Assembly (NCBI GenBank): GCA_035048485.1
Contig: CM068585.1
Location: forward strand, 13,621,501-13,685,500
Source: Pteria penguin
Taxonomy: Eukaryota > Mollusca > Bivalvia > Pterioida > Pteriidae
Length of the DNA stretch: 64,000 nt
Direction of reading: 5' to 3'
Positions within the stretch are counted from its first letter, which is position 1, and every line of letters begins with the position of its first letter. Under the pieces are notes generated by a model. It did not search any database. It saw nothing but the letters and a program-made list of their open reading frames with translations, and was not told where the DNA came from. Made by a program: the position numbers and the translations under genes. Of this stretch, positions 51,301 to 62,000 are shown in pieces.

Positions 51301-53862
51301 TATTAATGTTATCTCTATGGTATCAGCTAATATCTTGATGTTACATCTACAATATCAACTAATATCTTAATGTTATCTCTGTGGTATCAGCTAATATCTT
51401 GATGTTACATATACAATATCAACTAATATCTTAATGTTATATCTATGGCATCAGCTAATATCTTGATGTTACATCTACAATATCAACTAATATCTTAATG
51501 TTATATCTATGGCATCAGCTAATATCTTGATGTTACATCTACAATATCAAATAATATCTTAATGGTATCTCTATGGCATCAGCTAATATCTTGATGTTAC
51601 ATCTACAATATCAACTAATATCTTAATGTTATATCTATGGCATAAGCTAATATCTTGATGTTACATCTACAATATCAACGCTAATGTTTCAATGCTGCCT
51701 CTACGATATCAGCCAATATCCTGATATTGCTTCTACGTTATCAGCCAATATCCTGATATTACTTCGACGATATCAGCCAATATCCTGATATTTTACTTCG
51801 ACGATATCTTTCAATATCTTGATCTTACTGTTTCGATACGATCTTAATAATTATCACCTGTACAATATTAACCAATATCCTACTATCAGCCGATATCTTG
51901 ATATTACCTCTACGATATCAGCTAATATCTTGATGTTGGAGTCTTTACTATCCGGTTTTGCCTCGTCGAGTTCCACCAGTGCCAGTCTCCACTCTGTATC
52001 AAAGAGCGCGTTAAAACTCTCAGCCAGATTTTCTGCCACGCTGCTCTCCTCTTCTTCCGATGACCTCGGTCCCCTTTGGCTCTTTCTGTAAATATCAGCT
52101 AACTCTACTTTTCAAACCGATTTTGTTTTGTTTAATGAAAATGAAACAATTATCTTTACTTTATGGTAGGCGAGGAAGGCTGTAAAACCTTGACGTATTG
52201 AAGATGTTGAACAATATGACACACATATGAGTACAAAAGCAACCAGAACCAGTATAATAACCATAAATCTCTTGTAGCAGACCAGGATAATAACCATAAA
52301 TTCCTTGTGGTAGACCTGGGTAATACCCATATCCCCTCTTGTGGTAAATCAGGATAATAACCATAATCCAATGTGGTAGACCAGAATAATAATAATAACC
52401 ATAAACCACTTGTGGTAGACCAGGTTAATAACCAAACATCCCTTGTGGTAGTCCAGGATAATAGCCTTAAATCCCTTGTCAAAGACGATTTTGTTATTGT
52501 ACAAAATTTCTTATATAGTATGTTACCATGCATTTTAATGAAACATAATTTGTAAGATAATGTACAGATAGTCGTACTGTGCCCTCATGTTCTCCTTGGC
52601 CACAGCCTCTTTCTTTAGCTTGGCTCGTTCAGCCATCTGAGCTTCCATGGCAAGTTGCTGTTCTTGATCACGACGCTGTTGTTCTTGTAATAACCGCCGT
52701 TGTTCCTCTTGTAGTCGTTGCTGTTGCTCGTGTCGTTCCAGCAACATGAGTTGTTCTCTCTGCTGCTGTTCCCGTAGTAGTTCTGCTTCTTTTTGTTCCT
52801 CCAGTTTCTTTGTTGCGTTGGTTATCATTTTTAAACCATCTGGCAAGTCGCTCAGATCCGGAAAGCCAAGGGAACCCCGCCTTGCTGGTAAAGTCTGAGT
52901 AATATTCAAATACTAAATTAGATACAACATGACACGACGAATACAACACGTCAAACTTTATAATGATAAATGATTTTCAAGGAATCAGAAAATTAAACCT
53001 ACTATTTAAAGTAATATATAGAAATTATGGCAGACTGCATCCTCCGCCAAGATACAAGTATTTAATGGGTAAAACACCTGTACTGCTCGAGGGAGAATTG
53101 TGGTCTGAATCCCATTCTAGTCACAAATCTTTCATCCTGTCTGTTACATAAAAAAAGTACATGAATGAAAAGAATATCATATTATGGTACTCATATCAAT
53201 TTTTTCATTTAAGATTCAACACATTTAACAATATGTCGACAGTTCTACATGAACGTATAATATTTATCATTGTACATCGCCATATGTATATATTTATAAA
53301 GTACAAGCTTTTTGCATGTATAAAATAGAAACTTGAGATTACGAGTATCACGAACACACCAGTACAGTACCTGAGATGTTGTCACGTGACCCTTTCTATA
53401 TTCCATCATTAATGTGTCGTAATCGATCATGGCGTCTGCCTTCACAAAGGACAGCCTATCCCAGTTCTTCTCCTCGGCTGCCTTCAGGGCCACTCTCAAT
53501 GACATCACCTAAAATCAGGAGAAAGATGTGTAAAACTACAACAGTTGTCAAAAGACAACAGAGGTCGTCGGTGGCAACCGAAATGAAATAGCAAAAGATT
53601 TTTGTAAGTAGGTCAATCTTTAAGGTCAAAACGTAAAAAATGGATACGTAATTAATTTAATCCTGATCGATGACAGTATTGTTATTATTAAAGAGAAGAA
53701 ATCGAATAGCACTACATTATCTGCCTGAGCCCCCGCTACTCGTTTTAGGATGTTGGCGAGGTCAGTTTTAGCGTTCCAAATAACGTCAGTGGTCAGTCTG
53801 TGGTAGCGGTCATTCACCATATACTGCAATGCAGTCTGGAGTCCAGTGCCTGGATTGGACAT
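48330..53862 (-). CDS. MIEAP/SPATA18-like protein, gene B (complete, 6 coding exons)
   Basis: Exons (minus): 53862-53716, 53508-53371, 52894-52578, 52085-51908, 50296-50204, 48605-48330. Total 1149 nt, 382 aa, with all phases agreeing (0,0,2,0,0). The start ATG at 53862 has an upstream in-frame stop. The N-terminal region (1-95) is helical. Residues 120-200 are a Gln/Glu/Arg-rich coiled coil (LLREQQQREQL, RRLLQEQQRRDQEQQ). Then an Asp/Glu stretch, FNALFDTEWRLALVEL and IKILADIVE. The C-terminal domain has CIELSWLF.IQSPPM and YNVWPALLLHEGG, typical of MIEAP. In vertebrates this p53-induced protein acts in mitochondrial quality control; the mollusc role is unknown. The exon 3 donor is uncertain (GTACGA at 52577, or GTACAT at 52565, adding four residues; both keep frame). 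Unlike gene A, one short exon before the last is missing. Confidence 0.82.
48632..49045. repeat. 44-bp minisatellite in the last intron of gene B
   Basis: About nine diverged units with GTATAAGTTCTTGGTTTG and GTTCTCAGATTGTACCACCA. It lies 25 bp upstream (in the gene sense) of the last-exon acceptor at 48606. Unlike other arrays in this gene pair, its unit does not match the junction. Just outside, near 49080-49130, is GGTTCGATTCC, a stray box-B-like motif. Confidence 0.85.
50860..51907. repeat. 32/64-bp minisatellite made of a splice-donor junction (gene B intron 4)
   Basis: In the gene sense the unit reads ATCAAGATATTAGCTGATA then C.ATAGAG or T.GTAGAT. The adjacent exon ends ATCAAGATATTAGCTGATAT CGTAGAG and its donor is GTAATATC. 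The array is therefore a serial duplication of the last roughly 30 bases of the exon plus its donor. Monomers near the exon (51680-51900) keep GTAATATC. Farther units are 64-bp dimers in which one monomer keeps GTAACATC and the other has lost GT (ATAACATT). Confidence 0.88.
52225..52488. repeat. 33-bp minisatellite in gene B intron 3
   Basis: About eight units with GATAATAACCATAAATC followed by CCTTGTGGTAGACCAG. It lies between the exons at 52894-52578 and 52085-51908 and has no evident match to either junction. Confidence 0.85.
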
Positions 53863-54479
53863 GACGTGATGGGATCATTACACTACAATATACAAAATGT
53901 GCACTCAAAGTCATGAATCACAAAACAACATATAAAGGAAACAAACATAACTTAGAAAGGTTTTAAGAGAAGATGGTAGCTTAATTATACATTGGTATAT
54001 CAAGAGGAAGGGTGGGGGATGGGGTAAGTTTTAAAGAGGGGAGATTCCGGAAGTATAGTGTAGTCATACGAAAGATCATGATTACTGATTGACCGTTTTG
54101 AGTCGTGGTTTTATACACACCATTCTTTTGTTCTCCAGTAGGGCAGAAAATCTGCCCTAGTTTAGAACAACAGATGTAGTAGATGACTAAAATACAAAAC
54201 ATGGACGGAATGAGTATTTTCGATCTTGCGTATTTGGAGGACAGTGTAGAATAATACTATTTCATTTCTGAAGTGGTCGGTCGGACCTCGGGCGTTTTAC
54301 ACATGTCTTGTTTTAGTTCATAGCTGTCGTGTTTTAATTTTTGTATATAGCAATCCCAAGTAAATTAAAAAAAATAATGATAAAACATGACACAAAAGTC
54401 GAAGGCAACTTTGTTGTACACAATATATACGAACGCGCACGCCTCTGACCATGATTCCTGATGGATCCCGTGTACATGG
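53863..54479. other. 5' flank of gene B
   Basis: The start codon of gene B is at 53862. A possible acceptor TATTGTAG at about 53887 would make the first bases of that exon 5' UTR. No promoter motif can be defended. Confidence 0.4.
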
Positions 54480-54481
54480 TA

Positions 54482-54665
54482 CCGACGTGTAGCTTAGTGG
54501 TCTAGTTATCAGATTAAGGACCGAAAGGTCCAGTCCCACCTGAACCTCTAGGAGTCCGGTAATGCTCAGGTCAGATGAGACAGGCAGCGATACCAAGGTT
54601 CCATGTCACGGCAGACATTGCCATGTAAAAGGATACTCACTACTACGGGTGAGTCCGATGCCAAA
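54482..54665 (+). mobile_element. SINE-like element, fourth tRNA-like head
   Basis: GTAGCTTAGTGGTCTAGTT (box A-like) and AAAGGTCCAGTCCCAC (box B position) are followed by CAGATGAGACAGGCAGCGAT, TTCCATGTCACGG and GTAAAAGGATACTCAC. These fall in the order of the SINE core seen at 33839-34141 (GATGAGACAG, CCGTGTC, GTTAAAGATCCCTCAC). Diverged copy, no clean tail. Confidence 0.5.
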
Positions 54666-54809
54666 GGCAGATTCAGAAGGGGAGGGCGGAGGGGACGTCC
54701 ACCACCCTATAGAGAGAGGGAGAGACAGGCAGACAGACAGACAGACCCGGCAGTCTAAAAGTATAATCCGATACTCTTACGTTTACTCGCCTTTTCCAGA
54801 GGGAAAATT

Positions 54810-54825
54810 GCGCGCGCGCGCGTGC

Positions 54826-54914
<89 letters not shown>
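54810..54914. repeat. (CG)n-(GT)n alternating purine-pyrimidine tract
   Basis: CG repeats pass through CGTG into about 42 GT units, 105 bp of strictly alternating purine-pyrimidine, a strong potential Z-DNA former. A CAGA-type microsatellite lies just before it (54727-54749). Confidence 0.96.
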
Positions 54915-54916
<2 letters not shown>

Positions 54917-56892
54917 GCGCGCGCCATTCGGAGAGGATGGAAACAAGGATTTGGGAGAGGAGATGTAAGGGAGGGGAGGTGGCAAGCCCTAAACCTACCC
55001 CTTTGACGCGTCTTCCCCTTATTGTTGGTGTAGAGTCAATTTTTCAAGATCTACAACAGAAAATGATCAGGCCACAAATCTCTTGGAGTGAATTGATTTT
55101 GTGCAGTGTAAGGATCTGGCTTACAAAGTAAAATTTCCTGACTGAAAAACATTCATAGCAGATCGCAACCTTTTTTTTCAAACATTTCTATATTCGCCTA
55201 GTATAGATGCTTCGGTTCTGTCTGCTAAAAGTAATGATGATGTATTTTGCGATATAGTTGAATCAGATTTATCAGAAGATCACATCTGACTCAGTTGTAT
55301 GACAAAATCCAGCACATGTATAACAAGAATAACAAGGCATGGACAAGACATGAATAACATCACAAAAGCTTCATATACACGGCAGCTGTGGTACCGACTG
55401 AGGTCGATTAACTGAAGTGAAAATGCACAACTTTAGGCCCAATAATTGTAGGAGCTTCCGGAGAGGGGGTTACCCTCTGCCCAGACCCCCCCCCCCATCT
55501 CCGCCCTGGACCCCTCGCCTGAATTCATCCCCCTAACTTCAAAACCTGGACCCGTCCTTGGTTGCATACATAAGAATGTGTTAAAACCATGCACCACATA
55601 CTGGGTGTTGCCACCATAGAGCTGAAACAATCCTAAGATAGCGTTAAACTTGTGCACCACATTATTCATGTTAGCTCCACAACTAAGACTATTTCCAAAA
55701 CCTGTAATGATTTTTTCATGCTGATACCTAAGAGCTCATTAGATCTTAATATACACACTGTCTTCATCCACAATACAACAAAGCTACATAAGAATTAACT
55801 ACCATAGCTCTTCTATTTTGTTTACCTATATGTTTAATAAAAGCATGTACCAGACATGTACTCACCTGATTTGTTTACCTGTAATACACACTGTGTACCT
55901 TTAAAATTAGACTCACTAATCAATAAACAATGTAACATACACTGCCAACGTCCTGTTACCTACATAGCGTGCATTGACTATCCTGTTTACATATATTATT
56001 GTGGTATATATAATTCATTAGAGAATCGGCTGACTTACCAGTTTGCGGTAACTATTTATTTTCTAGAAGATCTCTCCCGAGTCCTACATGTACGGACATT
56101 CTTGTGCTTTATTATAAAGTTATCACCCGTTGTGACCTCGTTATATCTTAATGTTATCACCCGTTGTGACTTCGTTATATTTTATGTAACCGTAATCAGA
56201 TTGCTTAAAAAGGGGTTTAAATTGTATCTATCTACGCACGTGACGGTTACCAGTTGCTACTCTTATGCGTATCCCGTTAGGATTAAAGAAACAGCGAACC
56301 TTCCTCAGCCACTTTGGGTATTATGTTGGTTTTTTTTAAGACTTTAAAGTCCACAAACTTGATAAATGTATATTTTACAATAGTGTACATAAAGTTACAG
56401 TGGCGAAGTTAGAGAAGACATTCAAACGGACTTAGGATTAAACATGTCTTGTACAATAAATCTTGTTGAAATTTAAAAACAAATAATTATTTGAATAAGA
56501 TATTGTTATATATGTTGCGTATGCTCTCTTTAAATATAAATGTTTAATCTTCTTAGAGAAGAAGTTATTTGGTTTATTGGTAGCAGTAAGCATCTGGTTC
56601 ATGGTAAACCCCCCCCCCCCCCCTCTCCTCATTAGTGTCACTGGGATGGAAGGAACACTTTTATGTGGAAATGGATTTCTTCCGTACTTATCTCATTTTA
56701 ATTGATTTCCCCATTCTCTGAATTCATTTATTACAACCGAAATTACCTTATTTCAGAGACAGATAATTTTCACAAGTACGTTATGCTCTGCCTTATTTAT
56801 TCTCTTGAAGGTTATACATGTATTCAGAAAATTCAATATGAAGAAAAGGTTAAAATAAATATTCCAGTTAAAATGGTGTATGTGTGTTTGTG
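54915..56892. other. no supported gene between B and A
   Basis: The longest non-repeat ORF is plus 55856-56347 (163 codons), with no recognisable domain and a duplicated segment (TTATCACCCGTTGTGAC twice, 56119 and 56152). Minus 55540-55669 holds two related phrases (NVVHKFNAIL, YVVHGFNTFL), an old duplication. A C-run lies at 56610-56624. Confidence 0.45.
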
Positions 56893-57716
56893 TAGGTACG
56901 TACAACAGTTTATATGCATATATACAGTATTCAGTATACTGATAGGGGCGGGGACTGTGTAATGGGTACATACAACAATGTATATACATGTAAAGTATTT
57001 AGTATACTGATAGAGGCGGGGTCTGTGTAGTGGGTACATACAACAGTGTATATACATGTAAAATATTTAGTATACTGATAGGGGCGGGTTCTGTGTGGTG
57101 GGTACATACAACAGTGTATATACATGTAAAGTATTTAGTATACTGATAGCATCGGGGTCTGTGTAGTGGGTACATACAACAGTGTATATACATGTAAAGT
57201 ATTTAGTATACTGATAGGGATGGGGTCTGTGTAGTGGGTACATACAACAGTGTATATACATATAAAGTATTTAGTATACTGATAGGGGCGGGGTCTGTGT
57301 AGTGGGTACATACAACAGTATATAAACATGTAAAGTATTTAGTATACTGATAGGGGTGGGGTCTGTGTAGTGGGTACATACAACAATGTATATACATGTA
57401 AAGTATAAAAAATATACTGATAGGGGCGGGGTCTGTGTAGTGGGTACATACACAATGTATATACATTTAAAGTATAAAAAGTATACTGATGGAGGCGGGG
57501 ACTGTGTAGTGGGTACATACAACAGTGTATATACATGATGTAAAGTATTTAGTATACTGATAGGGGCGGGGTCTGTGTAGTGGGTACATACAACAATGTA
57601 TATACATGTAAAGTATTTAGTATACTGATAGAGGCGGGGTCTGTGTAGTGGGTACATACAACAGTGTATATACATGTAAAGTATTTAGTATACTGATAGG
57701 GGCGGGGTCTATGTAG
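56893..57716. repeat. 68-bp minisatellite, about 12 units
   Basis: Units contain GGGTACATACAACAGTGTAT, ATACATGTAAAGTATTTAGT and ACTGATAGGGGCGGGGTC. Each unit opens a 64-codon minus ORF, which are artefacts. Immediately after the array (57740-57755) is GGGTTCGATTCCCGG, an isolated box-B motif. Confidence 0.95.
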
Positions 57717-59036
57717 GGGTTAAAGCAATTGGACGTTTAGGGTTCGATTCCCGGATTTCTCCCCTATGTTTAAGAGATATGTTACCGCCTACTGAAATGC
57801 TGAAAAAAATGTTGCAAACTAAGTTAGTACAGCGATAAATAGTTTATTGCCCTATTTTCCCATATTGTCAGATTTTTTTTCCCCAAAATACTCAAATCCT
57901 GCGTAATGCTTTATCAAGTATATCACCTTAATAGGCATCTTTCCTAATAGTGGTCAATAAATTCATTTATAAATTAGATTTTCGAATCCATCTCGTGTAC
58001 TTTTTTGTCAATCTGAAAACTGAATCTATTAATTATGTATACATTCCATGAAAAATAAATACACATTTAGGAATTTCAAAGTTCTTTATTCATTATATTC
58101 TAAATACAAACATTGATCTTGATATTTATTATTTGTGAAACTTAATCGACTTGGCAGTATGTGTGGTAGATCACAATTACATTTGTACACAAGTAATATT
58201 AGACCTGAAATATGTGTGCCTTTAAATAATATAAAAATAAATAAATAAATAAATAAAATGAAAAAGAAAAAAGAAAAAAAAAAAAGAAAATTCACTTTCG
58301 CTTTAGACAGCAGCAGTGTTAAAGAAAATTTTAAATAGTGATAGATGATTTTTTTACCGATAGTAAGGTTTTGGCACAGGGAAAACACACAAGATGTATC
58401 AAAATCCTTTTCTATTCTCGGGCAAGTAATTGAAAGCTTTAGACAAACAGGCCAAAATGGCAAATTCCAGATATATAAACATGTTTGATACAATCAGAAA
58501 GGTCATGACACGCGACACCCAGAGAGGGGTATCGTTGATAAAAAATACAAACATACAGAAACAAAACACTCTTTCTTACTTTTCACATGCTGTAACCATT
58601 GTCAATTTTATTAAAACGTAACTTGTACTTGGAGAGTATCGTAGAGGAAAGAAGTACAAATCGCGTTTTAATGAGATTGTAACCATTGTAGAAATATTGC
58701 AGACTAACAGACAAGAACCACTTGCCACTGGATGTACGACTCCGAAGAAAAAAAGAGTAGCACAATACCTTAATAGATTAATAAGCGAACTAAATCATAA
58801 TGCACATGTAACTACTGTCTATTCTAACAAATATAGCTTCTGTACATAAACATTTACCTCAGTGATGACAACAAGGTCATCGAACATATCGCCATTCTGA
58901 CCATATTTGTGATCACTTGTGTTTACATAACTAAAGCCCAGAAAGCCATTATTCAGAAGAATCGATACATCATAAAATACCATACATTACATTTCGTAAA
59001 TAGAACTGAAATTAATTCAAACTAGTATCATTTACA
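57717..59036. other. 3' flank of gene A
   Basis: AT-rich. Minus-strand AATAAA candidates for gene A lie at 58607-58612 and 58085-58090. No coding exon recognised. Confidence 0.4.
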
Positions 59037-62000
59037 TCAGTCTCTACATCCAACGACAATGCCTTTGGCCACTACTGGTCCTTTACTGGTCACTAGCACA
59101 CAAGGCCACACGCACTGCTGGACTCTTTTGCCGTCATTGTTGTATAACGTGTACCGGTCAATGTCGATTAGGCTGCCCTCTGATGGCCAGGTCAGAGCCA
59201 TAGGGGGATCCTGTACACACATCATCCATATCACTTCTAAAGTTTTATCTATATAAGATGATATACATTTCGGCAGTCTGTCTGGGTCCCACCCAAAATC
59301 ACTGGCAATCACCTTCTCCTTAAATTTCTGAAAAAAAAACATTAATTATTTTTATCAATTTTTATACCATGTTTATATATGATTACTATGTGTTACTATA
59401 ATATCGTTTAATAATTCATGATGATTATGTGGAATCGAGGAATTTGATCTTGCTTTAGTCGTGACTCTAAAAGTAAACTTCTCTACTTAACTGGACTTCC
59501 ATGTACCAGTTACCACATAAACATAGAGAGTTGAGGTATGGAGACGGAGCCACGCGAAATTACCCTACAGAGTTGAGGTATGGAGACGGAGCCACACAAA
59601 ATTACCATACATAGTTGAAGTATGGAGACGGAGCCACGTATACTTACCCTACAGAGTTGAGGTATGGAGACGGAGCCACACAAAATTATCATACATAGTT
59701 GAAGTATGGAGACGGAGCCACGCATACTTACCCTACAGAGTTGAGGTATGGAGACGGAGCCACACAAACTTACCCTACAGAGTTGAGGTATGGAGACGGA
59801 GTCACACAAACTTACCCTACAGAGTTGAGGTATGGAGACGGAGTCACACAAACTTACCCTACAGAGTTGAGGTATGGAGACGGAGCCATGCATACTTACC
59901 CTACAGAGTTGAGGTATGGAGATGGAGTCACACAAACTTACCCTACAGAGTTGAGGTATGGAGACGGAGCCACGCATACTTACCCTACAGATTTGAGGTA
60001 TGGAGATGGAGTCACACAAACTTACCCTACAGAGTTGAGGTATGGAGATGGAGTCACACAAACTTACCCTACAGAGTTGAGGTATGGAGACGGAGCCACA
60101 GAAACTTACCCTACAGAGTTGAGGTATGGAGACGGAGCGACGCATACTTACCCTACAGATTTGAGGTATGGAGATGGAGTCACACAAACCTACCCTACAG
60201 AGTTGAGGTATGGAGACGGATACACACAAACTTACCCTACAGAGTTGAGGTATGGAGATAGAGTCACACAAACTTACCCTACAGAGTTGAGGTGTGGAGA
60301 CGGAGGCTACCTCCTTCCTATAACGCTTGGCGTACTTCATTCCTGTTGAGGATAAGAGAGCTCTCTGTTCACTGGTTAGAGGCGATTCCTAGAAGGATTT
60401 AATCAAGGTATAGTATATATTCTCACATTAATGTGTAAGATTAATGAGAAGAAAACATGCTCATTATGTGACAAAATGATTTTAAAAATTTGACTCAAAA
60501 TGGTATAAAGTTCACTTTCGTGCTATACATTTTCAAAAATTTTGGGTGAGACGGAAGAATGTTTTTGTCAAACTAATAGATAAAAAAATCCAGTTTACCA
60601 CATATGGAAGCTGTATAGGCTGTATGAGAGGTTTTGTGGAGGACTGAGCCAGGTCAACGATCTGCTTTCTGGCAGCATTGCCGCAAAACTCGTAGGCAAA
60701 CTGTTGAATGACATGAAAAGTTAAATATAAAACTCCAGGACATGTATATAAATCTGGTCAACGTCATACTAATTGTATCAAAAGGGCTCAAAATAATATC
60801 AGGACTGGTAGATGAATGTATCACAAACCACCTAGTACGCAAACAAGAGGCCAATATAGGATAATATCTCTTATCTGTGTACTTTGGGTCCTTGAGAAAA
60901 TGAGAATCTTAGGAAATATCAGAATGTTCTATAATGAGGGTTTCCTTTTTCAGAATGTTTTTTTTCTGAACTGAACCCTAAAACAAACAACAACACATTA
61001 TTCTAAGTGACTATCTTACAATTCGTTTTCCATATTTAACCCATCTAAAATTTCTCTTAAGAAGATAATACCTTACAGGACCTACTATGCCATATGTTAT
61101 ACCAGCTCCTGTAAGGGACATTAAATACTTCACTCATGCTCATGCCGAGTTTTATTAAAAACAGTCACACAGAAGACCATGAATACTTCGTCGCTATCAA
61201 CCTGCCAAATTTCATCAAAATTCCTCCGGCATTTCTGAGAAAGTTGAAAATGTTAAAAGTTAACAGACGGACGACGGACGAACGTACGCATCAATTTGGC
61301 TATAGTTCATTTGAGCCTTCAGCCCTGACAGCTGAAAAGGCAAAACACATTGCACACACTCGTTCTTTTGCATTCTATAACATGTCTATCTTGAATTCTA
61401 GTAAATGTACATACACATATATCGTATGATGACTATTATATCATGCACACATCATTTTACATATCATCATACATATTTAAGTATCTATGCACTAACCCGA
61501 ACGATTCTGAAAAGGTTATAAATGATTTCTGGTTCTTTGTTTTTGAACCACTTGTTCATTTCTTGATATGCCCCATGCCACTCCTCCCGATATACGGCGC
61601 GGAGTCTATTGGATAACTGTATGGAGTGACTGTCGATGTCCTCATCCGCCTCCGCTTGGTTCAGCCTAGTGACCGGAAACAGACATTCATTACATAAAAC
61701 CTTTTATTCATCATCTTCACTTTTTGTATTTTTGTACATTTTGTATATTCCGAGAGGTGTTTATACTCAAAACAATAATACAGTGTATGTCAGTAAACTG
61801 CATTCAGTGTATGCTTACATGCACATGAGTGTTATATTTGAGTATATAAAAGTCTTGGATATCTGATGATGAAGTAGATGAAACTTAAGCATAGACGACC
61901 GACATTAAAATTTAGTACTATACATATTACTCAATGTGTCTGTAAAACTACACTAGAAGTTATCTACATGTATATTGTGCTATCTGGTGCCATTTTGTTA

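Noticed and set aside
55856..56347. 163-codon plus-strand ORF, the longest outside repeats and genes
   Set aside because: No recognisable domain, AT-biased codon use, and an internal short duplication. Kept only as a note.
56753..57675. Series of 64-codon ORFs on the minus strand
   Set aside because: Each starts in successive 68-bp units; repeat artefacts.
57720..57760. Possible tRNA gene (GGGTTCGATTCCCGG box B)
   Set aside because: No box A or acceptor stem at the right distance; an isolated fragment.
59699..60349. Plus-strand 216-codon ORF (LRYGDGVTQTYPTE repeats), resembling a secreted repeat protein
   Set aside because: Antisense to the gene A donor array. The minus-strand frame joins a real exon; the plus frame has no supporting splice or start context.
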